Positions 1 through 9,892 of a stretch of DNA of 64,000 nt are shown here, piece by piece. Each line of letters begins with the position of its first letter. The stretch's first letter is position 1. Under the pieces are notes generated by a model. It was not told the origin of the DNA. It saw only the letters and a list, made by a program, of their open reading frames with translations, and did not search any database. The position numbers were made by a program, and so were the translations under genes. The stretch comes from Oscillospiraceae bacterium Zagget6. Lineage in GTDB: Bacteria > Bacillota > Clostridia > Oscillospirales > Oscillospiraceae. The stretch is from assembly GCA_001941075.1 (NCBI GenBank), contig MSHH01000075.1, forward strand, positions 24,158-88,157. Reading direction: 5' to 3'.

Positions 1-117
1 CTCGTCCGCCGCCTCCAGCAGCTGGTCCACCCAATAGGGCTGGTCCCCCTCGTCGATGAGGGAGTACCCATAAAGGGACTTGCCCAGGTGCAGGTCCGCC
101 AGGTGAAAGAATCGCAT
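1..117 (-). CDS. sbcD: Exonuclease SbcCD subunit D, N-terminal fragment (metallophosphoesterase)
   Basis: Reverse complement reads MRFFHLADLHLGKSLYGYSLIDEGDQPYWVDQLLEAADE..., the SbcD N-terminal signature; truncated by the window edge. Confidence 0.8.
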   Translation of the reverse strand, partial: MRFFHLADLHLGKSLYGYSLIDEGDQPYWVDQLLEAADE

Positions 118-262
118 AATACCCCTCCATGTCGGTTTGTTTTTTTCTATTATACCGCATAAATGCGGCGTTTTCCATTCTTTTTCCCGCAAAGAACAGA
201 AAACGCCCGGAGAAGGGCGATTTGCTCTCCTCCGGGCGGTGGATTTTTCTTTGAAATGGGAA

Positions 263-1684
263 TCAGAACCGGAAATCCCGCTGACCGTTTTCGATGTCCG
301 CCAGGTGCTGGACGGTGATGGCCCGCACTTTCTCGTTGGGGATGTTTGCCAACTCCTTCTGGATGAGCTTGAGGCCCACTTCACGGGTTTCGGGGGTGGC
401 GTAGTCCTCAAGGTACTCCTTCAAGGTCATCAGGGCGTTGGGGTGGCAGCAGTTCTGGATGGCGCCGGACTTGCAGACCTCCATGAACCGGTCTCCGGTG
501 CGCCCCGCCCGGTAACAGGCGGTGCAGAAGCTGGGGATATAGCCCATGTCCATCAACCACTTGACCACCTCGTCCAGGCTGCGCTGGTCGGAGATGTCGA
601 ACTGTACCGTGTCCTCCGGGCGAATTTCCTCGGTGTAGCCACCCACGCTGGTACGGCTGCCGCCGGAGATCTGGGAGATACCCAGGTGCAGCACTCGCTC
701 TCTGGTGCGTTGGCTCTCCCGTGTGGAGACGATCATGCCTGTGTACGGCACCGCCACCCGGATGCAGGCCACGATTTTGGCAAAGGTGTCGTCGTCGATG
801 GCGTTGGAGAAGGTGCTGGGGTCGATGTCGTCCGCCGGGCAGATGCGGGGCACAGAGATGGTGTGGGGACCGACGCCGTGGACGGCCTCCAGGTGCTCGG
901 CGTGCATCAGGATGCCCGCAAACTCGTAGCGGTATTTGTCCAGGCCGAAAAGCACGCCCAATCCCACGTCGTCGATGCCGCCTTCCATGGCCCGGTCCAT
1001 GGCCTCGGTGTGGTAAGCGTAGTCGTGCTTGGGGCCCCAGGGGTGCAGCTGCTCATAGGATTCCTTGTGGTAGGTCTCTTGGAAGAGGATGTAGGTCCCG
1101 ATCCCCGCCTCTTTCAGCTTACGGTAGTTCTCCACGGTGGTGGCGGCGATGTTGACGTTCACCCGGCGGATGTCGCCGTTTTTGTGGTGGACAGAGTAGA
1201 TGGTCTGGATGGACTCCAAAATGTACTCGATGGGGTTGTTCACCGGGTCCTCGCCGGACTCGATGGCCAGCCGCTTGTGGCCCAGGTCCTGGAGGGCGAT
1301 GACCTCTTGGCGAATTTCCTCCTGGGTGAGCTTTTTCCGGGGGATGTGCTTGTTGATGGCGTGATAGGGGCAGTAGGTGCAGCCGTTGACGCAGTAGTTG
1401 GACAGGTACAGCGGCGCGAACAGGACAATGCGGTTGCCGTAGAAGTCCTTTTTGATCTGCTCCGCCAGGGCATAGACCTGCTGGATTTTATCCGGCAGGG
1501 TGCAGGCCAGCAGCACGGAGGCGTCCCGGTGGGACAAACCTTTCAGCTCCTTGGCCTTGGCGATGATCTGGTCGATGAGTTCCGCGTCCTCCTTGTGGGC
1601 GTCGGCATAGGCCAGAGTCTCCAGAATTTCCTCGTGGTTGATGAACTCCTCCGCTTTCAGGGAGCTGGGATTGTAAATTGCCAT
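263..1684 (-). CDS. hydG: [FeFe]-hydrogenase H-cluster radical SAM maturase HydG
   Basis: 473 aa; radical SAM CVNGCTYCPY motif, C-terminal CTACYRAGRTGDRFM cluster site; next to hydF. Confidence 0.95.
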   Translation of the reverse strand: MAIYNPSSLKAEEFINHEEILETLAYADAHKEDAELIDQIIAKAKELKGLSHRDASVLLACTLPDKIQQVYALAEQIKKDFYGNRIVLFAPLYLSNYCVNGCTYCPYHAINKHIPRKKLTQEEIRQEVIALQDLGHKRLAIESGEDPVNNPIEYILESIQTIYSVHHKNGDIRRVNVNIAATTVENYRKLKEAGIGTYILFQETYHKESYEQLHPWGPKHDYAYHTEAMDRAMEGGIDDVGLGVLFGLDKYRYEFAGILMHAEHLEAVHGVGPHTISVPRICPADDIDPSTFSNAIDDDTFAKIVACIRVAVPYTGMIVSTRESQRTRERVLHLGISQISGGSRTSVGGYTEEIRPEDTVQFDISDQRSLDEVVKWLMDMGYIPSFCTACYRAGRTGDRFMEVCKSGAIQNCCHPNALMTLKEYLEDYATPETREVGLKLIQKELANIPNEKVRAITVQHLADIENGQRDFRF

Positions 1685-1721
1685 AGCTTGGTTCCTCTTT
1701 CTTTTTTATATTATATAAAGG

Positions 1722-1967
1722 TTAAACTCTTGAATAGGCCACCTTTGCGCTGACGCCGTCCAGCCGCCCGATCTTGCCGGACAGGGTGCTGATGGCATCC
1801 ATGGGCGCGTCCACCGCCACGCTGATAAGGTTGACCCCCTTGGCGTGGTAGGGGATGCCCATTCGCCCGATGATGACGTTGCCGTACTCGTGCAGGAGGG
1901 CGTTCAGCGCCTCCACGCTGTCGGGGTTTTCCACGATAATGGCGATGACCGCCAGTCTTGTCTCCAT
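1722..1967 (-). CDS. TM1266-family putative regulator of iron-only hydrogenase system
   Basis: 81 aa ACT-like METRLAVIAIIVENPDSVEALNALLHEYGNVIIGRMGIPY; located between hydG and hydF. Confidence 0.88.
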   Translation of the reverse strand: METRLAVIAIIVENPDSVEALNALLHEYGNVIIGRMGIPYHAKGVNLISVAVDAPMDAISTLSGKIGRLDGVSAKVAYSRV

Positions 1968-1998
1968 AGTGTTCTCTCCTTTTTTATTTGTCGTTCTC

Positions 1999-3201
1999 TC
2001 ATTCAGGGATGGCCACGTCCGCCAAGATGCCGCTGAGGTGGGCGATGGCTACCCCGTAGTTGGTCATGGGGACGCCCGCGGCCTGGGCCTCAGCCACCCG
2101 GCTGAGGACGTACTTCCGGTTGAACATACAGGCCCCGCACTGGATGATGAGGGCGTACCGCCTCAAATCGGCGGGAAAATCCTTGCCGCTGACCACATCC
2201 ACGGTCAGGCCGGGGCCGGTGCGCTGGCGCAACAACCGGGGAATTTTCACCCGGCCAATGTCCTCCTCCATTGGGGCGTGGGTACACGCCTCAGCAATGA
2301 GGACCTTGTCTGTCTCTCGCAGCCCGTCAATGGCCTTTGCTCCCTGAACATAGGCGTGAATGTCCCCCTTGTAGGCGGCAAACAGGGTGGAAAAGGAGGT
2401 GAGCAGGCTCTCTTGGGGCTTTTTGTCGTAGACCAGGCGGAACACCTGGGAGTCGGTGATAATGAGCTTGGGGGGATAGGCCAACGCAGAGAGGGTCTGG
2501 TCCAGCTTGTCGGTGGTGCAGCTCATCACCAGACATTTTTTGTCCAGCAGCTCCCGAATGGTCTGCACCTGGGGCAGGATCAACCGCCCCTCCGGGGCCT
2601 GAATGTCCTGGGGCATTACCAGCAGCACCAGATCATTTTCTCCCACCAGGTTCCCGGTGATGAACCGTTTGCCCTCCGTCCGGTGGGACAACTCCACCAG
2701 CCGCTCCCGCAGGGCGTCCACCCCCTGCCCGGTGACGGCGCTGGTGGTGATGGGGTCGGTATCCAGCTCCCGGCGAATGGCGGCGCAGAGGGCCTCGGTG
2801 TCCGGGTTGGCGTCGCACTTGCTGACCACCGCCACCACGGGGGTATCCTGCTGGGCGAAGAGCCGGAACCAGTTGGCCTCCTCCTCCAGATTCTCCTGGG
2901 TGAAGAGGATGACGGCCAAATCGGTCTCCTGAGCCACCTGCCGGGTAGTCTCCACCCGCTTTTGGCCCAAATCTCCGGCGTCGTCAAAGCCCGCCGTGTC
3001 GATGAGGACGCAGGGGCCGATGCCGTGAATCTCCATGCTCTTGCGGACGGGGTCGGTGGTGGTCCCGGCTGCGCCGTCCACGATGGAGACGGCGTGGCCC
3101 GCAAAGGCGTTGACAAGGGCGCTCTTGCCGCTGTTCATCCGGCCCAAAAAGGTGATGTGGGTGCGGCTGGAGGCGGGGGTCTCGTTCAGGGAGGTTTTCA
3201 T
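1999..3201 (-). CDS. hydF: [FeFe]-hydrogenase H-cluster maturation GTPase HydF
   Basis: FLGRMNSGKSALVNAF P-loop, DTAGFDD; C-terminal CGACMFNR; start chosen at MKTSLNE (RBS GAAAGGAG) rather than the longer ORF start at 3324. Confidence 0.93.
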   Translation of the reverse strand: MKTSLNETPASSRTHITFLGRMNSGKSALVNAFAGHAVSIVDGAAGTTTDPVRKSMEIHGIGPCVLIDTAGFDDAGDLGQKRVETTRQVAQETDLAVILFTQENLEEEANWFRLFAQQDTPVVAVVSKCDANPDTEALCAAIRRELDTDPITTSAVTGQGVDALRERLVELSHRTEGKRFITGNLVGENDLVLLVMPQDIQAPEGRLILPQVQTIRELLDKKCLVMSCTTDKLDQTLSALAYPPKLIITDSQVFRLVYDKKPQESLLTSFSTLFAAYKGDIHAYVQGAKAIDGLRETDKVLIAEACTHAPMEEDIGRVKIPRLLRQRTGPGLTVDVVSGKDFPADLRRYALIIQCGACMFNRKYVLSRVAEAQAAGVPMTNYGVAIAHLSGILADVAIPE

Positions 3202-3202
3202 A

Positions 3203-3460
3203 GGGCGGCTCCTTTCTCTCGTTGGCGCTTCCGGCGCGCACAGTTGCTGCCTGCGCGCCGGAAAGCACAGAAAAAAGCCCGCATCGGAGGATGCGGGCAT
3301 AGAATATCCTAAATCATCAAACACAAAGAGCAGTCCGTCCGGCCATTTGTCAGAACTCGTGTTCTTTCAAGGGGCGGGGCGAAGCGGCAATCGGGTTTGT
3401 GACAAGGGGTCTGCTCATCACTCACACCGGTATCATACACTATAACAGGCGGAAAGTCCA
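3203..3460 (-). promoter_or_regulatory. Long structured 5' leader of hydF operon with internal terminator-like hairpin (candidate attenuator)
   Basis: Minus-strand TGGACT-17-TATGAT, nested complementary segments GAGCAG/CTGCTC and TTGTCA/TGACAA, then GCCCGCATCctccGATGCGGGC-TTTTTT, then a 12-bp stem TTCCGGCGCGCA/TGCGCGCCGGAA before the hydF RBS. Confidence 0.5.
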
Positions 3461-3502
3461 GAGGAAAAACGCGATTTCAGGGAAATTGGTAGGGCAATTT
3501 TC

Positions 3503-4270
3503 TTATTTCGCCTGTAAATCCCGGATGTAGGTGGTGGTCCCCTGCTTCTGCACCTCGAACCGGGGGATGGACTGAATCATAGAGGACAGCTTTTTAAAGC
3601 CGTAGTTCCGGCTGTCGAAGTCGGGGCGCTTTTTCAACAACAGGGTCCCTAGGGCGGAAAGCATCCCATAGCCCTCGTCGTCGGTGATGTCCTCCAAGCT
3701 CAGGGCAATCAGCTCGATGATGTCCGCTGTGACGGGAGAGATGGAGCGGTTGTTCTGGGTGGTCTGCTTGCGCTTGCTGGCCTTCTGGCCGGTGCGGTGG
3801 TCCTGCTCCGGCTCCGCTTCCTTGGCTGCAGCCCGGATGACCTCGATATAGACGAATTTATCGCAGGAGGCGATGAAGGGCTGGGGCGTCTTTTTCTCCC
3901 CCATGCCGTAGACCTTCATCCCCGCCTCCCGGAGCCGGGTCGCCAGGCGGGTGAAGTCGCTGTCGCTGGACACCAGCACGAAGCCGTCCACCCGACCAGA
4001 ATAGAGGATGTCCATGGCGTCGATGATCATGGCTGAGTCGGTGGCGTTTTTGCCGGTGGTGTAGGCGTACTGCTGGATGGGAGTGATGGCGTACTCCAAC
4101 AGCATGGCCTTCCAGCTGGCCATGTTGGGGGTGGTCCAGTCGCCGTAAATGCGCTTGATGGTGGGAGAGCCGTAGACGGCGATCTCCTCCATAATTTCTT
4201 TCATGGCGGTGCGGGGGGCGTTGTCCGCGTCGATGAGGACGGCGAGACGCAGTTCAATGGGTTCGGGCAT
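3503..4270 (-). CDS. NYN domain protein with C-terminal OST-HTH/LOTUS-like domain
   Basis: LRLAVLIDADNAPRTAMKEI...VLVSSDSDFTRLATRLREAG NYN signature; C-term GYGMLSALGTLLLKKRPDFDSRNYGFKKLSSMI. Confidence 0.85.
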   Translation of the reverse strand: MPEPIELRLAVLIDADNAPRTAMKEIMEEIAVYGSPTIKRIYGDWTTPNMASWKAMLLEYAITPIQQYAYTTGKNATDSAMIIDAMDILYSGRVDGFVLVSSDSDFTRLATRLREAGMKVYGMGEKKTPQPFIASCDKFVYIEVIRAAAKEAEPEQDHRTGQKASKRKQTTQNNRSISPVTADIIELIALSLEDITDDEGYGMLSALGTLLLKKRPDFDSRNYGFKKLSSMIQSIPRFEVQKQGTTTYIRDLQAK

Positions 4271-4452
4271 AAAATCTCCTTTCCGGTAAGAAAGCAAAAT
4301 TAGGATAACAAAAAACCGGTCTGCGCCGGTCAAAAGCTGTTTAGGTATCCATTATACCATAAGAAACGAAAAAGGAAAGTCAAAAATGGCAGGCCGAAAT
4401 AATTTAACAAAATACAGTGAAAAAGCGCGACGCTTTTTGGAGATTGCTGTGG

Positions 4453-4570
4453 TTGTCTTGACAGCGCGAAATTTGGTATAATAGCTCTTGCGTCCCAGAG
4501 GCCCGGCGAGTTTGAAGCCGTCAGCCGGGACCAATACACGCGGTGAGATTGAAACCGCAGGTTTGAAAGG
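4453..4570 (+). promoter_or_regulatory. serC promoter (-10 TATAAT at 4477) and leader with two look-alike hairpins
   Basis: TTGTCT-18-TATAAT; hairpins CGGC-GAGTTTGAA-GCCG (4504-4520) and GCGGT-GAGATTGAA-ACCGC (4540-4558). Confidence 0.5.
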
Positions 4571-4581
4571 AGATCCTCCCC

Positions 4582-5670
4582 ATGAGTGATCGCATTTACA
4601 ACTTTTCCGCAGGCCCTTCCATGCTGCCCCTCTCCGTGCTGGAGAAGGCTGGCGCCGAAATCACCAACTATCAGGGGTCCGGCATGTCCGTCATGGAGAT
4701 GAGCCACCGGTCTAAAGTGTTCCAGAAGATTTTTGACGACACCAAGGCCAAGTTCAAGGCCCTGATGCACATTCCCGATGACTATGAGGTGCTGTTCCTC
4801 CAGGGCGGTGCGTCCTCCCAGTTCTCCGCCATCCCGCTGAACCTGATTGGCAAGACCGGCAAGGCGGATTACGCCGTCACCGGCAACTTCGCCACCATCG
4901 CCTACAAAGAGGCGAAAAAGTACGGCGACATCGCTGTGGCGGCCTCCTCTGAGGACAAAAACCACACCTATATTCCCGCCCAGGAGCAGCTGGTGGTCCG
5001 CCCGGACGCCTCTTATTTCTATTATTGCGCCAACAACACCATCTACGGCACCGAATGGCAGTATGTGCCGGAGACCGGCGACGTGCCGCTGGTCTGCGAC
5101 ATGTCCTCCGATATTTGCAGCCGCCGGGTGGATGTCTCCAAGTACGGCATCATCTACGCAGGGGCACAGAAGAACCTGGCCCCTGCCGGTCTGACCATCG
5201 TTATCATCAAGAAATCCCTGGCCGGTCACGAGCTGCCCTTCACCCCGCTGATGATGAACTACAAGACCATGATCGACAAGGACTCCATGTACAACACCCC
5301 TCCCTGCTGGTGCATTTACATGCTGGGCGAGGTGCTGACCTGGCTGGAGAGCATGGGCGGCGTGGAAGGCATGGAGAAGATCAAGCACGGCAAGGCTCAG
5401 ATGCTCTACGACGTGCTGGACAACTCCGCCCTGTTCCACTGCTGCGCCACCGACAAGGCCAGCCGCTCCGACATGAACGTCACCTTCCGCAGCGACTCCG
5501 ACGAGCTGGACAAAAAGTTCGTGGCCCAGGCCACCGAAGCGGGCTTTGTCAACCTGAAAGGCCACCGGAAGGTGGGCGGTATGCGCGCCTCCATCTACAA
5601 CGCCATGCCCGTGGAAGGCGTGGAAAAGCTGTGCGAGTTCATCAAGCAGTTTGACCGGGAAAACGGCTGA
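4582..5670 (+). CDS. serC: Phosphoserine aminotransferase
   Basis: MSDRIYNFSAGPSMLPLSVLEKA...MSHRSKVF; PLP Lys AGAQKNLAPAGLT; upstream of serA. Confidence 0.96.
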   Translation: MSDRIYNFSAGPSMLPLSVLEKAGAEITNYQGSGMSVMEMSHRSKVFQKIFDDTKAKFKALMHIPDDYEVLFLQGGASSQFSAIPLNLIGKTGKADYAVTGNFATIAYKEAKKYGDIAVAASSEDKNHTYIPAQEQLVVRPDASYFYYCANNTIYGTEWQYVPETGDVPLVCDMSSDICSRRVDVSKYGIIYAGAQKNLAPAGLTIVIIKKSLAGHELPFTPLMMNYKTMIDKDSMYNTPPCWCIYMLGEVLTWLESMGGVEGMEKIKHGKAQMLYDVLDNSALFHCCATDKASRSDMNVTFRSDSDELDKKFVAQATEAGFVNLKGHRKVGGMRASIYNAMPVEGVEKLCEFIKQFDRENG

Positions 5671-5688
5671 TATTGGGGAGGAACCGTC

Positions 5689-6855
5689 ATGTATCGCATC
5701 AAAACAATGAACAAAATCGCCGCTGCGGGCCTGAACCAGCTGCCCAAGGAGCGGTATCAGATCTCCGACGAGTTTGAGCAGTACGAGGGGGCAATCGTCC
5801 GCTCCGCCAAGCTCCACGGGATGGACTTCCCCCCGGAGCTGTTGGCTGTAGCCCGGGCCGGTGCCGGCACCAACAACATCCCCATCGACCGTTGCAACAA
5901 GGCAGGGATCGTGGTGTTCAACACCCCCGGCGCCAACGCCAACGCCGTGAAGGAGCTGGTCATCGCCTCCATGCTCTACAGCAGCCGCGACATCATGGGC
6001 GGCGCGGACTGGGTCAAGGAGCAGGTGGCCGCCGGGGTGGACGTGACCACCGTGGTGGAAAAGGGCAAGGCTGCCTTTGCCGGGCCGGAGCTGGCGGGCA
6101 AGACTCTGGGCATCATCGGCTTGGGGGCCATCGGCGCGAAAGTCGCCAACGCCTGCATCGCCCTGGGCATGAAGGTCATCGGCTACGACCCCTTCCTCTC
6201 CGTGGATGCGGCTCTGGGGCTGGACATCCACGTGAAGCACACCACCGACCTGGACGTGATCTACCGCAACAGCGACTATATCACCATCCACATCCCCTAC
6301 AACAAGGAGACCGCCAACACTATCGACGCGGAGGCCATCTCCAAGATGAAGGGCGGCGTGCGGCTCATCAACCTGGCCCGGGGCGGCCTGGTGAACAACG
6401 ACGCGGTCATCGCCGGATTGGAGTCCGGCCACGTAGCCAAGTACGTCACCGACTTCCCGGATAACCAGCTGATGGCCTGCAAAAACGTCATCGGCACCCC
6501 CCACCTGGGCGCTTCCACCCCGGAGAGCGAGGAGAACTGCGCTATCATGGCCGCCCAGCAGCTGAAAGATTACCTGGAGAACGGCATCATCGTCAACTCG
6601 GTCAACATGCCCCAGGTGACGCTGGCCCGGAGCGGCCTGTGCCGGGTGTGCGTCATCCACCGGAACGTGCCCACCATCCTGACCGCCATTATGTCCTCCT
6701 TCTCCGCCGCCGGAATGAACATTGAGAACATGGTCAACAAGTCCCGCAAGGAAATGGCTTACACCGTGGTGGACCTGGACACCCGCGTCAGTGAGTCCAT
6801 GGTGAATACCATCGCCAGCCTGCCCAACGTGATTCGCGTGCGGGCGTTGCAGTAA
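5689..6855 (+). CDS. serA: D-3-phosphoglycerate dehydrogenase with C-terminal ACT domain
   Basis: GLGAIGAKVANACIALGMKVIGYDP Rossmann motif; INLARGGLVNNDAV; ACT-like C-terminus. Confidence 0.95.
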   Translation: MYRIKTMNKIAAAGLNQLPKERYQISDEFEQYEGAIVRSAKLHGMDFPPELLAVARAGAGTNNIPIDRCNKAGIVVFNTPGANANAVKELVIASMLYSSRDIMGGADWVKEQVAAGVDVTTVVEKGKAAFAGPELAGKTLGIIGLGAIGAKVANACIALGMKVIGYDPFLSVDAALGLDIHVKHTTDLDVIYRNSDYITIHIPYNKETANTIDAEAISKMKGGVRLINLARGGLVNNDAVIAGLESGHVAKYVTDFPDNQLMACKNVIGTPHLGASTPESEENCAIMAAQQLKDYLENGIIVNSVNMPQVTLARSGLCRVCVIHRNVPTILTAIMSSFSAAGMNIENMVNKSRKEMAYTVVDLDTRVSESMVNTIASLPNVIRVRALQ

Positions 6856-6868
6856 AACCTCATATTTA

Positions 6869-6910
6869 ATGAACCCCCGCTGCTTTCCCGGCAGCGGGGG
6901 TCTTTTTGGC
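6869..6910 (+). terminator. Rho-independent terminator after serA
   Basis: ACCCCCGCTGctttcccGGCAGCGGGGGTCTTTTT. Confidence 0.85.
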
Positions 6911-6918
6911 TTCGTATG

Positions 6919-7137
6919 TTATTTCTTCTTCGGTTCCTTCAAAAAATCCAGCTCAAACGGCGGGTCCAGCTCTTTTGGCACATACTGGCCGTTTTTTATG
7001 CGCTGCTTGACGCACTCGGTCAGCAGATACTCGATTTGTCCGTTCACTGAGCGGAAGTCGTCCTCCGCCCAGGCAGCGATGGCGTTATAGAGCTTAGGGG
7101 AAAGCCGGAGGGGAACCTGTTTCTTGGGTTCTGCCAT
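6919..7137 (-). CDS. Small ribbon-helix-helix/Arc-like DNA-binding protein
   Basis: 72 aa [42 protein letters not shown]. Confidence 0.65.
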   Translation of the reverse strand: MAEPKKQVPLRLSPKLYNAIAAWAEDDFRSVNGQIEYLLTECVKQRIKNGQYVPKELDPPFELDFLKEPKKK

Positions 7138-7140
7138 AGG

Positions 7141-8142
7141 TCAATAGAGGCTGCCGGAGTTGACGATGGGCTGGGCGTCCCGGTTGCCGCAGAGCACCAC
7201 CAGCAGGTTGGACACCATGGCCGCCTTCCGCTCCTCGTCCAGCTGCACCACGTCGTTTTCGTTGAGCCGCTCCAGGGCCATTTCCACCATGCCCACAGCG
7301 CCGTCCACGATCATCTTCCGGGCGTCGATGATGGCAGACGCCTGCTGGCGCTGGAGCATGGCAGCGGCGATCTCCTGTGCGTAAGCCAGGTAGGTGATGC
7401 GGGCCTCCACGACCTCAATGCCCGCCTCGTTGACCCGCTGCTGAATCTCCTCCCTGATACGGCTGGCAACTACCTCGCTGGACCCCCGGAGACTGCCCTC
7501 GTCGGGGACGCCGTCGCCGGTGGTGTCCACGTTGGGAGCCACGTCGTAGGGGTAGAGCCGGACGATGTTCCGCAGGGCGCTGTCGCACTGGAGGGAGAGG
7601 AACTCCTTGTAGTTGTCCACGTTAAAAACGGCCTTGGCGGTGTCTACCACCCGCCAGGTCACGGCGATTCCAATTTCCACCGGGTTGCCCAGGCAGTCGT
7701 TGATTTTCTGCCGGGAGTTGTTCAGCGTCATGATTTTCAGCGAAATGCGCTTGCCGTCGGAGTCGTTGGGCGCGCTGCCTGTCTCACCGCCAGCCGCTTT
7801 TTTGAAGAAGCTCTTCACGTCCCCGCTCTGGCTCAGCTTGGTGTAGGCGGCGGGATTCACCGCCGAGCAGAAGGGATTGACCCAGTAGAACCCCTCCCCT
7901 TTCAGCGTACCGATGTACTTGCCGAACAGGGTCAGCACCAGCGCCTCCTGAGGCTTGAGCACTTTCAGGCCCAGAAGGGGAATCCAGCTCACACACAGCA
8001 GGAGAATGGACAGAAACAGCATCAAACCGTTGTCGATGAAGATCGAGAATAAGCAAAGGGCCAGGACCACGAGAATCAGCAGGATATTTCCCAGCAGGAC
8101 GGGCATCCCCAGCTTGCGGGTCGTCAGAATTTTTTCTTCCAT
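7141..8142 (-). CDS. SPFH/Band 7 domain membrane protein
   Basis: N-term TM helices, [42 protein letters not shown] supports start at 8142. Confidence 0.88.
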   Translation of the reverse strand: MEEKILTTRKLGMPVLLGNILLILVVLALCLFSIFIDNGLMLFLSILLLCVSWIPLLGLKVLKPQEALVLTLFGKYIGTLKGEGFYWVNPFCSAVNPAAYTKLSQSGDVKSFFKKAAGGETGSAPNDSDGKRISLKIMTLNNSRQKINDCLGNPVEIGIAVTWRVVDTAKAVFNVDNYKEFLSLQCDSALRNIVRLYPYDVAPNVDTTGDGVPDEGSLRGSSEVVASRIREEIQQRVNEAGIEVVEARITYLAYAQEIAAAMLQRQQASAIIDARKMIVDGAVGMVEMALERLNENDVVQLDEERKAAMVSNLLVVLCGNRDAQPIVNSGSLY

Positions 8143-8239
8143 GACGGATACCTCCATATCATTATGGTATCAAAACAATATCATATCGGAACTGCGCTGT
8201 CAAGGGGTTTGGCGAAAAATTTTGACGGATGCCGAACGA

Positions 8240-8268
8240 TTGACATTGCCCCAAGTTCAGATTATACT
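8240..8268 (+). promoter_or_regulatory. Sigma-A type promoter for the Sir2 gene
   Basis: TTGACA-17-TATACT. Confidence 0.7.
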
Positions 8269-8314
8269 ATAATCAAAGAACGTACTTGAAAAAATCCAAA
8301 ATTTCCGAAAGGAT

Positions 8315-9061
8315 GTGAACACGATGGACAACACCAGAGAAATCGAGACCTTGCAGCAGTGGATCGACGGCAGCGACAACATCGTCTTTTTCGGCGGGGC
8401 GGGCGTCTCCACCGAGAGCGGTATCCCTGACTTCCGCAGTCAGGACGGGCTGTACAACCAGAAGTACGATGAGCCGCCGGAGACCATCATCTCCCACACC
8501 TATTTCATGCGCAAGCCGGAGAAGTTCTATCGGTTTTACAAGGACAAGATGATTGCCCCGGACGCCAAGCCCAACGCCGCCCACAAAAAGCTGGCGGAGC
8601 TGGAACAGGCCGGGAAACTGCGGGCCGTCATCACCCAGAACATCGACGGTCTCCACCAGGACGCGGGCAGCAAAGAGGTGCTGGAGCTGCATGGTAGCGT
8701 CCGCCGGAACGACTGTATGAAGTGCGGCGCCCACTTCGACGGGGTGGACATCGTACTGAACAGCCCCGGGGTCCCCAAATGTCCCCGCTGCGGCGGCACC
8801 ATCAAGCCAGACGTGGTCCTCTACGAGGAGGGGCTGGACGACACCACCCTTTACCGTGCAGTGGACTACATTCGGGCCGCAGATGTCCTCATCGTGGGCG
8901 GCACCTCTCTGGTGGTCTACCCCGCCGCGGGCCTCATTAACTACTACCGGGGCCACAAGCTGGTGCTCATCAACCTCCAGCCCACCGGCTATGACCGGCA
9001 GGCCGATTTGGTCATCGCCGGGAAAATCGGTCAGGTGCTGGGCCAAATTCAGGTGCGATAA
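8315..9061 (+). CDS. Canonical Sir2 family NAD-dependent protein deacetylase
   Basis: [32 protein letters not shown] (catalytic His present), CxxC...CxxC zinc site. Confidence 0.95.
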   Translation: MNTMDNTREIETLQQWIDGSDNIVFFGGAGVSTESGIPDFRSQDGLYNQKYDEPPETIISHTYFMRKPEKFYRFYKDKMIAPDAKPNAAHKKLAELEQAGKLRAVITQNIDGLHQDAGSKEVLELHGSVRRNDCMKCGAHFDGVDIVLNSPGVPKCPRCGGTIKPDVVLYEEGLDDTTLYRAVDYIRAADVLIVGGTSLVVYPAAGLINYYRGHKLVLINLQPTGYDRQADLVIAGKIGQVLGQIQVR

Positions 9062-9087
9062 CGGGAGCAACGGCCCCAGACAAAAAC

Positions 9088-9123
9088 AGGACTTCCTTCA
9101 TCCAGGTGGAAGTCCTGTTTTCT
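9088..9123. terminator. Bidirectional terminator hairpin
   Basis: AAACAGGACTTCCttcatccaggtGGAAGTCCTGTTTT. Confidence 0.8.
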
Positions 9124-9235
9124 CCGTTTATGCCCCATTGGGTCAAAAAGGAAGCAGAAAACCGTTTCAAATGAGAACGGTCTCCTGCTTCCTTTTCAGG
9201 GACACAAAGCGCAAAACAGTGGAATCCACCCATAG

Positions 9236-9595
9236 TCAGGTCATTTCAGACAGGTCTACAAGGTCATCCACGTTGCGGCACAGCTGAAGATATTCCTGCT
9301 TCATCTCTTCCAGACGTTGATGTCCCAACGGCGTCAGCCGGTAATAGTTGCGGACCCGGTTGTTTTCGGAGATGAGCTTTTCGGATTCCTCAATGAAGCC
9401 CTGATTTTGCAGTCTGTACAGCACAGGGTACAACAGCGGCATGGTATACTCGTTGTTGGTCTTGTCCTTCAGCTCCTGGGTCATTTCATAGGCGTACTTC
9501 GGGCGCTCGGTCAGCAGCGACATGACCACCATGGGATTGACGGCGCGCTTGAAGTAGTCCTCAAAAGAGTGGCCCCGCGTGGTTTCTTTTTGCAT
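9236..9595 (-). CDS. PadR family transcriptional regulator
   Basis: 119 aa; YAYEMTQELKDKTNNEYTMPLLYPVLYRLQNQGFIE. Confidence 0.88.
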   Translation of the reverse strand: MQKETTRGHSFEDYFKRAVNPMVVMSLLTERPKYAYEMTQELKDKTNNEYTMPLLYPVLYRLQNQGFIEESEKLISENNRVRNYYRLTPLGHQRLEEMKQEYLQLCRNVDDLVDLSEMT

Positions 9596-9892
9596 TCATT
9601 CATACCCCCTTCATCATTGTATTATATCGAATATACAGGAAAATTGCAATACACAAATATCTGTTTTTTGATATTATTTTCCGTGAGTTTTCATGAAATT
9701 AAACGGTTTTATGGAACGGTTTTTTTGAAATTTTACGTTTTCGTGCTTTTCAGTCGGAGTATTTTCAGCCAAAAAAGGGTTGAAAAAACGCAAAAAGAGA
9801 GTAAAATAAAAGATACACCCGGCGTAACGGACCCGCTCTCGCAGCAAAACCGTTTGCCGGGCTTCTATTATCTGTCAGCCAAAGGAGAAGCT

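Noticed and set aside
3199-3324. N-terminal extension of HydF (MFDDLGYSMPASSDAGFFLCF...)
   Set aside because: It would translate through a strong hairpin plus T-run; a good RBS precedes the MKTSLNE start, which fits the HydF domain boundary
4330-6660. 776-aa minus-strand ORF opposite serC/serA
   Set aside because: Antisense artefact of high GC third positions; sense genes are unambiguous
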